From Filimonas lacunae (GTDB lineage: Bacteria > Bacteroidota > Bacteroidia > Chitinophagales > Chitinophagaceae), in the NCBI RefSeq assembly GCF_002355595.1, contig NZ_AP017422.1:2356001-2420000 (forward strand): a stretch of 64,000 nt of DNA, in the 5' to 3' direction. The position numbers and the translations under genes are program-made. Positions 18,765-28,330 of the stretch are shown here, piece after piece (the stretch's first letter is position 1; every line of letters starts with the position of its first letter). The notes below the pieces were generated by a model. It searched no databases and was not told the origin of the DNA. It was given only the letters and a program-made list of their open reading frames with translations.

Positions 18765-21700
18765 ATGAATACGAAAGAAAACATCCAACAGATCTATCCT
18801 CTTACTCCTATGCAGGAGGCTATGTTGTTTCATACTATATTCGAATTATCCAGCGATTACTTCTGCCAGACAGCTTATAGAAGTAGAGCGCCATTGAATG
18901 TGAAAGTGCTGGAAAGAAGCCTTGATTTTCTTGCCGGAAGGCATGAAATACTGCGTACTGCTTTTGTATATCAGCAGGCAGACAGGCCTTTGCAGATAGT
19001 ATTAAAGCAGCGTAAGCTGGGTTTTGATATTATTGATTACACACATTTGCCGGCCGATGCAAGGGAGCAGGCGGTTGCCGATTTTAAGCTGGCGGATGTG
19101 GAAAAAGGTTTTGACCTGGTAAAACAACCGTTGTTTCGCCTATCGCTGATTCAGCTGGCCGATGATGAGTATGAATTTGTATGGAGCTTTCATCATATTA
19201 TTATGGATGGCTGGTGTTTGTCTATGCTTATCCAGGAATGGAAGCAGGCATATTATGGATATCTGCGCCATGAAGAAGTGGCGCTGCCAGCGCCGGTGCC
19301 CTATAGCCGTTACCTTCAGTGGCTGGGTAGCCAGGATCAGCGTGCTTCGCTGGATTACTGGCAGCAATACCTGGAAGGGTATGACACAGTAGCCCTTGTG
19401 CCCCCTGTACCGGTGAGTGATAAGCAACAGTTGCGAACCGTTACCAGGAGTGTGCGTGCCACTTTTGATGAAGAAACAGTACAGCGGATAAACCAGCTGG
19501 TGCAACGGGAGCATATTACTATGAACGCTTTTTTTCAAAGCGTATGGGGTATTTTGCTGGCACGCTATAACCAGGTTAGGGATGTGGTGTTTGGGAATGT
19601 GGTGGCCGGAAGGCCTGTAGAAGTGCCTGGTGTTGAAACCATATTGGGGCTGTTTATTAATACCATACCTCAGCGTATCCGCTTTGATGATACTACTACT
19701 TTCCGGGAACTGGTAAAACAGCTGCATGAGCATTTTACCCATCATCTTTCGCATCAATATTGCTCGTTGCCCGAAATACAATCGAGATCGGCATTGGGAA
19801 AAGAGTTGCTGCATCATGTTTTTGTATTTGAAAATTATCCGCAACGAAACTCTATACACGATACTTCAGAGCAAGACTACCTGCATGCAGATAATGCTAC
19901 TACTATAGATATTACCAGCTATGAACTGGATGTAGAGGTGGAAGTGGGAGAGCAGGTGGTCATGCAGATTAACTATCGCACGCGCTCTTATACAGATGCG
20001 TATATGCAAAGTCTTTTAAACCGGTTCTGTTACCTGGTAAAGCAGGTGTTGCAGAATGCTGATGTATTGGTAGAAGCACTGGATATTATGGATGGTAAGG
20101 AATTGGAGATGCTTACCACTGTGTTTAACCAGGGGCGTGTGCCTATGGAGAATCACTGGCCTGTGGCTGCTTACTTTGAAAAGCAGGTGCCTTTATATGA
20201 AGCTGCTACAGCGATTATGTATCAGGACAAGAACATCTCTTACGGCTACCTCAACAAGGCTGCTAATTATATCGCCTCTGTATTGCAATCTTTACCAGTT
20301 ATAAAAGGAGAACTGGTAGGCGTATATATGCCTCGTACGCCTGAACTGGTATATTGCCTGATGGCGATATTGAAAGCAGGTGGTGTGTATGTACCGCTTG
20401 ATAACCAGCATCTGCCTGTTCGTGTAGCCAGGTTGATCCATAATAATAAAATAAGAGTATTGATCACCACAGAGGCATTGCTGGAAACCCTTTCGGCCAA
20501 TGCTGGTGAATACACATTGCCAGAGGCAGTGGTTTGTACTGAAAAATGGCAGCTGGCAGAAGATGCTGTAGAGGCAGCTATCTATGAGCCGCCGGTAATA
20601 GGCATGGATGATCCTGCCTATGTGCTGTTTACTTCCGGCTCTACCGGTGAGCCTAAAGGTGCTATTACCTTGCATAAAGGTGCCATGAACCATATACTGG
20701 CCGAACTGGACGCTATGGATCTGCCGGCAGGGTTCCGGTTTTTGCAGAGTGCAGGAGTGGCATCAGACATTTCTGTGTGGCAAATGCTGGCCCCTTTAAT
20801 GAAAGGCGGTGTGGTGGTAATGATAGATAAAGAAGATTTACTTGATTATGAAACTACCTTGTTGCTGCTGGAAAAACAGCAGGTGCACCTGGTTGAATGG
20901 GTTCCTTCTTACACAGCCGGCCTGCTGGAATATATAGAGTTGCATCCACATTGGAAAAACCGTTTAGCCCATTTAAAATGGGTAATGATGACAGGAGAAG
21001 AATTACCTGTAGTACTGGTAAACCGTTGGATGGCTGCATTTCCTGCCTGTAAAATGCTCAATGCTTACGGGCCGTGTGAAGCTTCTGACGATATAGCGCA
21101 ATATGTGATCAGTGAGCCTTTACATCACACCACCCGCGTGCCTGTGGGCAAGCCGGTGGCCAATATGAATATTTTCATCCTTGATAAAAAAGAAAGGCTG
21201 CTGCCTATGGGAGTACCGGGCGAGTTATGTGTGAGTGGTGATGGCGTAGGTGGTGGTTACTGGAATGATGTTGTAAAAACGGCTGCCAGTTTTAAGCCGA
21301 ATCGTTTTCCTGGTTTATTAGGAGATGTGTATTATAAAACCGGTGACCTTGCCCGTTTCCTGCCGGATGGAAACCTGGAATTTTTAGGACGTATTGACCT
21401 GCAGGTGAAAATAAGAGGGCAACGTGTAGAACTGGAAGAAATAGAAAACTGTTTTCGCAATCATTCCGATATCGCGGATGCTGTGGTAGTGCTGCAGCCG
21501 GTGCAGCAGGAAAAACTACCTGTGGTTTACCTGATTGCAAGGCAAGGGGTAGCAACCGATACCGCACTGCTCGAAGAGAGCCTGCGTACATATGCCAGAG
21601 CCCACCTCGAAGCTTTTATGCGCCCGGTGGCGTATGTGTTCATGAAGGCTTACCCGGTTAACCTGAGTGATAAAGTGGATAGAAAGGCATTGCCTGTGCC

Positions 21701-24700
21701 GGATTTGGATAAAAGCAGCAAAGGGTTGATAGCCCCTGCTAATGAAACGGAATGTCAACTGCTGGAGATATGGCAAAAAGTATTGGGTAAAACAACTATC
21801 AGCACTAAGGATAGTTTCTTTGATATAGGAGGGCACTCGCTGAGTGCTACCCGGCTGGTGATACAGGTGAACAAACGGTTGCAGGCTGGTATTACGCTGA
21901 AAGCTGTGTTTACTTATCCTACTATACAGGAACAGGCTGTTCTGATTCAGAAAGGTACTGTAAAGGAAGAGGAGATTCCTGTGCTGGCTGTGGCGCCGCA
22001 TTATCCATTGTCTCATGCGCAACGCAGCATGTGGCTGGCTTGTCAGTTGGCAGAGGAAGGTACTCATTATAACATGCCTGCTGCCTTCCGTTTCAAAGGG
22101 GTGATACAGGCGGCTCTATTCATAAAGGCAATGGAAGCGCTGCTGCAAAGGCATGAAGTATTACGAACTGCTTTTGGAGTAGTGGATGGCGAAATAGTAC
22201 AATATATTCAGGAGGTAGCTGCAGCGCAGGTGATTAGCTATGTGGATTTACAACAGCAGGCAAGCGCAGAAGAACGTGCAGACGAATTGATACAGAAACT
22301 GGTTCTGACTGTTTTTGACCTGGAAAAGCCGCCTTTATTAAAAGCGTTGCTGATACAAACTGCTCCACAACGCTGGGTGTTTGGTTTTGTTATTCATCAT
22401 ATTATTTCAGATGGATGGTCGTGCGACATCCTGATGGGCGATCTGCTGATGTTGTACCGGCATCTTTCGGGCAAACCCATATCTGTACTTCCGGAGCTGG
22501 CCATCCAGTATAAAGATTATGCTTCCTGGCATCGTATAAAAATGCAGGAAAAGGCAATGGATGCACACCGCGCCTATTGGATGCGAACGTTTGAAAAAGG
22601 CGTTCCCGTGCTGGAGTTGCCGCTTGACTTTCCCAGGAAAGCAGATAGGACACAAGAAGGAGCTTCGTTTTCCTTTGTGATAGAAGATGGGTTATTGCAA
22701 AAGGCTAAAGTCCTATGCAGGCAGGAGGGAACAAGTATGTTCATGCTGGTTATAGCAGTGATCAAAACCCTGCTTCATAAATATACCCACCAGGAACAAG
22801 TGGTAGTAGGTACACCGGCTTCGGGCAGAGAGCATGCAGCATTGGAAAACCAGGTGGGGTTTTATGTAAACATGCTGGCCTTGTCTTCTGTAGTAAAAGC
22901 AGAGGGTAGTTTTCGGGAGTTTTTACAACAGGTGAAATCTACCGCGCTTCAGGCATATGAACATCAGTCGTATCCTTTTGACCTGCTGGTGGATGATCTG
23001 GCCGTTAAAAGGGAAGCAGGCCGTATGCCGCTGTTTGATGTGGCAGTGGTGATGCAGGATACAGAGCAGAATGCACCGCAGGCGTTGGATGAGTGGCAGG
23101 CTGAGGCTATTACATTCGCCAGCCTGGGCAGTAAGTTTGACTTATTATTTGATTTTGAAGAAAAGGGGGGGGCACTGCACCTGAATATAGAATACTGTAC
23201 AGGCTTGTTTGCAGCCAGCCGTATTCAGCGGATGGGAGCGCATTTGATTTACCTGTTGGAAGAGGTAGTTACCACACCCGGTAAGCTGGTTAAACAGCTG
23301 AATTATTTTTCAGAAGCAGAACGTGCTGCGTTATTGCAATATGCAGGTGATGATAGCCGGGTAGCTGAGAAGACTTCTATTCCCTTTTTATTAAAGGAAA
23401 TGGTAACGGCCCATTACGATGCAACGGCGCTGAGCGATGGGGATAACTGGTATACCTATGGCGAGCTGTGGAAGTACACAGGCATTATTTCGGGTTATCT
23501 CAAAAATGTGTGCCATGTGGGTAGTGAGCAGCTGGTAGGCATAGTGATGAAGCGGGGAACCGGTTTTGTATTGTCTATGGTGGCTGCATTACGTGCAGGA
23601 GCGGCATACTTGCCGGTGGAAACGGACATGCCTGCCGAACGTATGCGCAACTTGTTGAAGGCAGGAAATGTGTCGGTGGTAATAATAGATGATAAAGCTA
23701 CGGCAGAGACATTGGGCCATTCGTTTTATTGTGTGGATATCAAAGATGCGCTGGCAGGAGGATGGACGGCTGAAGTGATGGAGCTGAACAGCGCTGCATT
23801 AGCTTATGTGATGTTTACATCAGGCTCTACCGGCGAACCTAAGGGAGTAATGGTAGAACAGCGTAGCATTATTCGCCTGGTAAAAGAAACCAATTATATT
23901 TCGCTGGATCACCGTGACCGCATTTTACAAACGGGGGCGCTGTCTTTTGACGCGGCCACTTTTGAAATATGGGGCGCTTTGTTAAACGGGGGAAGCGTTT
24001 ATATCACTGCGCTGGAAAACCTGCTGGATGCAGAAGCGCTGCAGGAAAGGATTGTACGCTATGGTATTACCTGTATGTGGTTTACCAGTAGCTGGTTTAA
24101 TCAACTGGCCGACGAGCAGCCTGCTTTATTTGGCAGCTTACAACAAATTCTGGTAGGTGGTGAGCAGTTATCGATAGCGCACCTTAATAAGGTAAAAGTT
24201 CATTGCCCTGCATTACGTATCATTAATGGGTATGGTCCTACAGAGAATACTACTTTCTCTGTTTGCGGAGAGGTGTTGGCTACAGATATTGCATCGGCAA
24301 CCATTCGCCTTGGCTATCCTGTAAGCAGAAGTCGTGTATATATAACAGATGCCTATGGGCAGCTGGTGGGTAAAGGTATTTATGGTGAATTGTGGCTGGG
24401 GGGTGAGGGCGTTAGCCGTGGTTATCTGAATGATGAGGCACGTAATGCTATTGCCTTTATTGCCGATCCGTTTGTGGCAGGTGGGCGTATATACCGTTCG
24501 GGTGATATTGGTTGCTGGGATGAAGATGGCCGTATCCTTTTCCGTGGCCGTAATGATAACCAGGTAAAGATTCGTGGTTACCGGGTGGAGCCTTCAGAAA
24601 TTGCACGGGTGCTGGAACAGCAGGAGGGCGTGGCTGAGGCGGCTGTAGCGGTGCGTGTGAATGCGAAAGGGGATAAACAGCTGATTGCCTGGTATACCGG

Positions 24701-27700
24701 AAAGGAAAAAGATGCCACAGCGGTAAAAGCGCAGTTGCGTAACCTCCTGCCTGGTTATATGGTACCTTCTTTTGTTGGACATATAGCGCAGATGCCGCTT
24801 AACAGGAATGGGAAGCTGGATTTGGCTGCTTTAGCATCTATCCGGATAGAACCGGGCGAACAGGAGGTAACTGTTGCGCGTAGTGCGGAAGAAAGCCTGT
24901 TGAGTCATATCTGGAAAGAAGTGCTGGATAGGCAAGACGTGAGTGTAAGCGATCATTTTTTTGAGATAGGAGGTAATTCATTAACGGCGGTGAAGGTGGG
25001 CTATAAAATAAAAGAGCTTACCGGACGCAAAATAGAATTGAGCACCCTGTTCAGGTATCCTGAATTGCAGGCGCTGGCTGCTGTGCTGGCTGAAAGTATT
25101 GCCGGTAATGAATTGGATACGATTCCTGTGCGTAAAGAAGGGGTGGTGATTCCTTTGTCTTTTGCCCAGGAGCGTTTGTGGTTTATTGACAAGCTTCAGG
25201 GAAGCGTACAGTATCATATCCCTGCGGTATTTCGTTTGAAGGGTAACCTGGATATGGCGGCACTGGAACATGCTTTCCGGGAAATTACCCGCCGCCATGA
25301 AGTATTGAGAACAGTGATAACAGAAGAAGGAGGTGGAGGTGCACAGACTATACGTTCTGCTGATGACTGGCAAATAGAATCATTATTGACCCTGAAAGAT
25401 GGGGAAGACCTGAATGCTGCTATTGAAGAGGTGATCAGCCGGCCATTTGTGCTGGCAGCGCACAGCCCTTTACGGGTGCAGCTTATCCGGTTGTCTGCTA
25501 CGGAATACCTGCTGATAGTGGTAATGCACCACATTGCTGCCGATGGTTCTTCTGTGCCATTGCTGATTCGTGAATTGTATGAATTGTATATGGCGCGGTT
25601 GGAAGAGCGTGCGCCTGTATTGCCTGCACTACAAATTCAATATGCTGATTATGCCTGCTGGCAAAGAGCGGCTGAAAATACAAAGCAGCAAGCTGAAATA
25701 GCTTACTGGAGAAAACAACTGAAAGGCGTAGCTAACCTTGAAATGCCTACTGACTTTTTACGGCCAGCCCTGATGGGGGTGAATGGAGGGCGTGTGATCC
25801 TGGCGTTGCCGGCACAGGTAAATGAAAGGTTGCAACAGCTGGCTTTGCAACAAGGTGTTACTGTATATATGGTGCTGTTATCGGCATTTAACGTACTGCT
25901 GCACCGTTATAGTGGTCAGGAAGATATTTGCATAGGCACGCCCGTGGCGGGTCGCCATCATTCCGTGTTGGAACCGCTTGTAGGCTTCTTTGTGAATATG
26001 CTTGCTATACGAACTCCTGTTACCGGCAATGACTCCTTTGTGCAGCTATTGCAGCAGGTAAAGAGCACTACGCTGGAGGCTTTTGCACATCAATCGGTAC
26101 CTTTTGAGCAGATTGTAGATGTACTGGACTTACCACGCGATATCAGCCGTCACACGGTATTCCAGGTCATGTTTGCTTTTATTGCTTCCGGTTCTGATCA
26201 TTTGCAACAGTTGGGTGAAGTGACTATTACGGAAGAGACGATACCGCATAACACGGCTAAATTCGATATTAACTTTGAAATAGAACAAACCGATGGATTA
26301 CAGGTAAGTGTTGAATATAATACAGATTTATATACAGCTGCCACTATGCAAAGAATGGCAGGTCATTACTGTAGTTTGCTGGAGGCTATCATTGCTACTC
26401 CGGAAAAAGCTGTGGCAGCCTTACCTTTTATGAGTGAGCAGGAAGTGAAAGAGGTAGTAGTGGAGTTTAACAACACGGATAAGAGGTATCCTGCGTATAC
26501 TACCATTGTGGACCTGTTGAAAGAGCAGGTAATGAAAACACCGGAAGCTATTGCGGTAGAAGCAGATGCCGATACGTTAACCTATGCTGCACTGGATGCG
26601 CAATCGAACCAACTGGCTGCTTATATAGCGGGAAGGTTTTCTGGTAAGGCGCCTGTTATTGCCGTGTGCCTTGACCGGTCTGTTACATTAAGTATTGCCT
26701 TATGGGGCATATTGAAAGCAGGAGGGGCTTATGTGCCTATTGATCCGGAGTATCCTGCTGAAAGAATTTCCTATATACTGGAAGATACAGGAGCAGTGCT
26801 GCTGGTTACCACTACTGAATTGTGGAATACGGCAGGAGTGCCTGCTGTTTGCGATGTGCTGGATATGAGCAGTTTTGCGGGAGAGGCTGCGGGTGCTGTT
26901 GCTGTAAACGTTGCAGCTGATGCGCTGGCCTATATTATTTATACTTCCGGTTCTACCGGGAAGCCCAAAGGGGTGATGATTGAACATGGAAGCCTGTTGA
27001 ACCGCCTGCTTTGGGCACAGGATTACTTTCAGTTATCCGTGCAGGACAGTGTGCTGCAAAAAACGACCTATTGCTTTGATGTATCAGTATGGGAATTATT
27101 CTGGCCTATGTTAACCGGCGCAAAGCTGGTGATGGCAAAGCCACAAGGACATAAAGATCCTTTTTATATCAGAGACCTGGTTACCACAGCTGGAATTACT
27201 ACGTTACATTTTGTGCCGTCTATGCTTGAATTGTTCCTTGCTGTAGTAACAGCAGGCGATTGCCTGCCGCTGAAGCAGGTGTTATGCAGTGGCGAAGCCT
27301 TAAATGCTGAGCTGGTGGCATTGTGTAAAGAAAAACTGCCACATGTGGTGATACATAACTTATATGGGCCTACAGAAGCCGCTATTGACGTTAGTTGCTG
27401 GACGGTGCCTGCAGAAGGAGTGTCCGGTGCTGCTGTACCTATTGGTAAACCAGTAAGTAATACGCAGTTGTATATACTGGATAAGCAACTGCAGCCGGTG
27501 CCACCGGGGGTGCCGGGCGATTTGTGGATAGGAGGTGTGCAGCTGGCCAGGGGGTATTTAAACCTGCCGGAGTTAACGAAGGAAAGGTTTATTAACTGGT
27601 TATATGATGGCACTGCTATACGGTTATATCGCACCGGTGATATTGCCAAATGGTTGCCTGATGGTAATATCCTGTACCTGGGACGTTCAGACGACCAGAT

Positions 27701-28298
27701 AAAAATAAGAGGCTTCCGGATAGAGCCAGGCGAGATAGAGAATGTGCTGCTGCAATTACCTGGTATTACACAGGCGAAAGTAACTGTGCTTTCTGCAAAT
27801 GAAGGCGGGAAGCGACTGGCGGCATATGTTGCCGGAAGTGAGCCGGTACAGGCGAAGGAAATGAAGGCATTTCTGCAGTCCAGGCTACCTTATTATATGA
27901 TTCCGGATTACTATGTTCAGTTAGATTCTATTCCGCTTACTGCCAGTGGAAAGGCGGATAAAAAAGCCTTGCCATTACCGGATGGAATGGAAATAACCAG
28001 GCAGCCTTATGTGGCTCCAGGAAATGAAACAGAAACAAAGCTGGCTGAAATATGGAGCGTGCTTTTAGGGAATGATAAGCCCGGGGTTCATGATAACTTT
28101 TTTGAGTTGGGCGGGCATTCGCTGCTGGTGATGCGGTTGGTAGCGCTGATACGGGAACAACTGGGATTGGAAGTTGCCATCAGGGCTGTATTTGAATATC
28201 CGGATATAGAAAGCCTGGCAAAGCTGATTGACTGGGAGAAAGAGCAACGGAACCTGGATACAGAAAGTACATTGTACGAAGAGATTGAAATACTTTAA
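18765..28298 (+). CDS. NRPS2: three modules, C-A-T-C-A-T-C-A-T
   Basis: 3177 residues, no release domain. It opens with a COM-acceptor-like N-terminus (IYPLTPMQEAMLFH) fused to a C domain (HHIIMDGWC near 142), of the type expected after an epimerase (DCL). Module 3: A about 470-965, T S1025; code DIWEMTADDK, nearly that of NRPS1 A1, so Dab predicted; its A5 motif reads YGPCE instead of YGPTE. Module 4: C 1077-1515, A 1535-2035, T S2072; code DAFWLGGTFK, the classical Val code. Module 5: C 2127-2565, A 2585-3080, T S3119; code DVWHLSLIDK, the classical Ser code. The C-terminal tail (TESTLYEEIEIL) is acidic and suits the TubC-type docking domain of NRPS3. It extends the chain by Dab-Val-Ser. 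Confidence 0.95.
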   Translation: MNTKENIQQIYPLTPMQEAMLFHTIFELSSDYFCQTAYRSRAPLNVKVLERSLDFLAGRHEILRTAFVYQQADRPLQIVLKQRKLGFDIIDYTHLPADAREQAVADFKLADVEKGFDLVKQPLFRLSLIQLADDEYEFVWSFHHIIMDGWCLSMLIQEWKQAYYGYLRHEEVALPAPVPYSRYLQWLGSQDQRASLDYWQQYLEGYDTVALVPPVPVSDKQQLRTVTRSVRATFDEETVQRINQLVQREHITMNAFFQSVWGILLARYNQVRDVVFGNVVAGRPVEVPGVETILGLFINTIPQRIRFDDTTTFRELVKQLHEHFTHHLSHQYCSLPEIQSRSALGKELLHHVFVFENYPQRNSIHDTSEQDYLHADNATTIDITSYELDVEVEVGEQVVMQINYRTRSYTDAYMQSLLNRFCYLVKQVLQNADVLVEALDIMDGKELEMLTTVFNQGRVPMENHWPVAAYFEKQVPLYEAATAIMYQDKNISYGYLNKAANYIASVLQSLPVIKGELVGVYMPRTPELVYCLMAILKAGGVYVPLDNQHLPVRVARLIHNNKIRVLITTEALLETLSANAGEYTLPEAVVCTEKWQLAEDAVEAAIYEPPVIGMDDPAYVLFTSGSTGEPKGAITLHKGAMNHILAELDAMDLPAGFRFLQSAGVASDISVWQMLAPLMKGGVVVMIDKEDLLDYETTLLLLEKQQVHLVEWVPSYTAGLLEYIELHPHWKNRLAHLKWVMMTGEELPVVLVNRWMAAFPACKMLNAYGPCEASDDIAQYVISEPLHHTTRVPVGKPVANMNIFILDKKERLLPMGVPGELCVSGDGVGGGYWNDVVKTAASFKPNRFPGLLGDVYYKTGDLARFLPDGNLEFLGRIDLQVKIRGQRVELEEIENCFRNHSDIADAVVVLQPVQQEKLPVVYLIARQGVATDTALLEESLRTYARAHLEAFMRPVAYVFMKAYPVNLSDKVDRKALPVPDLDKSSKGLIAPANETECQLLEIWQKVLGKTTISTKDSFFDIGGHSLSATRLVIQVNKRLQAGITLKAVFTYPTIQEQAVLIQKGTVKEEEIPVLAVAPHYPLSHAQRSMWLACQLAEEGTHYNMPAAFRFKGVIQAALFIKAMEALLQRHEVLRTAFGVVDGEIVQYIQEVAAAQVISYVDLQQQASAEERADELIQKLVLTVFDLEKPPLLKALLIQTAPQRWVFGFVIHHIISDGWSCDILMGDLLMLYRHLSGKPISVLPELAIQYKDYASWHRIKMQEKAMDAHRAYWMRTFEKGVPVLELPLDFPRKADRTQEGASFSFVIEDGLLQKAKVLCRQEGTSMFMLVIAVIKTLLHKYTHQEQVVVGTPASGREHAALENQVGFYVNMLALSSVVKAEGSFREFLQQVKSTALQAYEHQSYPFDLLVDDLAVKREAGRMPLFDVAVVMQDTEQNAPQALDEWQAEAITFASLGSKFDLLFDFEEKGGALHLNIEYCTGLFAASRIQRMGAHLIYLLEEVVTTPGKLVKQLNYFSEAERAALLQYAGDDSRVAEKTSIPFLLKEMVTAHYDATALSDGDNWYTYGELWKYTGIISGYLKNVCHVGSEQLVGIVMKRGTGFVLSMVAALRAGAAYLPVETDMPAERMRNLLKAGNVSVVIIDDKATAETLGHSFYCVDIKDALAGGWTAEVMELNSAALAYVMFTSGSTGEPKGVMVEQRSIIRLVKETNYISLDHRDRILQTGALSFDAATFEIWGALLNGGSVYITALENLLDAEALQERIVRYGITCMWFTSSWFNQLADEQPALFGSLQQILVGGEQLSIAHLNKVKVHCPALRIINGYGPTENTTFSVCGEVLATDIASATIRLGYPVSRSRVYITDAYGQLVGKGIYGELWLGGEGVSRGYLNDEARNAIAFIADPFVAGGRIYRSGDIGCWDEDGRILFRGRNDNQVKIRGYRVEPSEIARVLEQQEGVAEAAVAVRVNAKGDKQLIAWYTGKEKDATAVKAQLRNLLPGYMVPSFVGHIAQMPLNRNGKLDLAALASIRIEPGEQEVTVARSAEESLLSHIWKEVLDRQDVSVSDHFFEIGGNSLTAVKVGYKIKELTGRKIELSTLFRYPELQALAAVLAESIAGNELDTIPVRKEGVVIPLSFAQERLWFIDKLQGSVQYHIPAVFRLKGNLDMAALEHAFREITRRHEVLRTVITEEGGGGAQTIRSADDWQIESLLTLKDGEDLNAAIEEVISRPFVLAAHSPLRVQLIRLSATEYLLIVVMHHIAADGSSVPLLIRELYELYMARLEERAPVLPALQIQYADYACWQRAAENTKQQAEIAYWRKQLKGVANLEMPTDFLRPALMGVNGGRVILALPAQVNERLQQLALQQGVTVYMVLLSAFNVLLHRYSGQEDICIGTPVAGRHHSVLEPLVGFFVNMLAIRTPVTGNDSFVQLLQQVKSTTLEAFAHQSVPFEQIVDVLDLPRDISRHTVFQVMFAFIASGSDHLQQLGEVTITEETIPHNTAKFDINFEIEQTDGLQVSVEYNTDLYTAATMQRMAGHYCSLLEAIIATPEKAVAALPFMSEQEVKEVVVEFNNTDKRYPAYTTIVDLLKEQVMKTPEAIAVEADADTLTYAALDAQSNQLAAYIAGRFSGKAPVIAVCLDRSVTLSIALWGILKAGGAYVPIDPEYPAERISYILEDTGAVLLVTTTELWNTAGVPAVCDVLDMSSFAGEAAGAVAVNVAADALAYIIYTSGSTGKPKGVMIEHGSLLNRLLWAQDYFQLSVQDSVLQKTTYCFDVSVWELFWPMLTGAKLVMAKPQGHKDPFYIRDLVTTAGITTLHFVPSMLELFLAVVTAGDCLPLKQVLCSGEALNAELVALCKEKLPHVVIHNLYGPTEAAIDVSCWTVPAEGVSGAAVPIGKPVSNTQLYILDKQLQPVPPGVPGDLWIGGVQLARGYLNLPELTKERFINWLYDGTAIRLYRTGDIAKWLPDGNILYLGRSDDQIKIRGFRIEPGEIENVLLQLPGITQAKVTVLSANEGGKRLAAYVAGSEPVQAKEMKAFLQSRLPYYMIPDYYVQLDSIPLTASGKADKKALPLPDGMEITRQPYVAPGNETETKLAEIWSVLLGNDKPGVHDNFFELGGHSLLVMRLVALIREQLGLEVAIRAVFEYPDIESLAKLIDWEKEQRNLDTESTLYEEIEIL

Positions 28299-28330
28299 TT
28301 ATTTGTTTGTAAGCGTAACCTAATTGCGGT

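Noticed and set aside
19140-19859. 239-codon minus-strand frame inside NRPS2
   Set aside because: Antisense to a C domain with well-supported motifs; His/Gln/Tyr-rich translation typical of a shadow frame.
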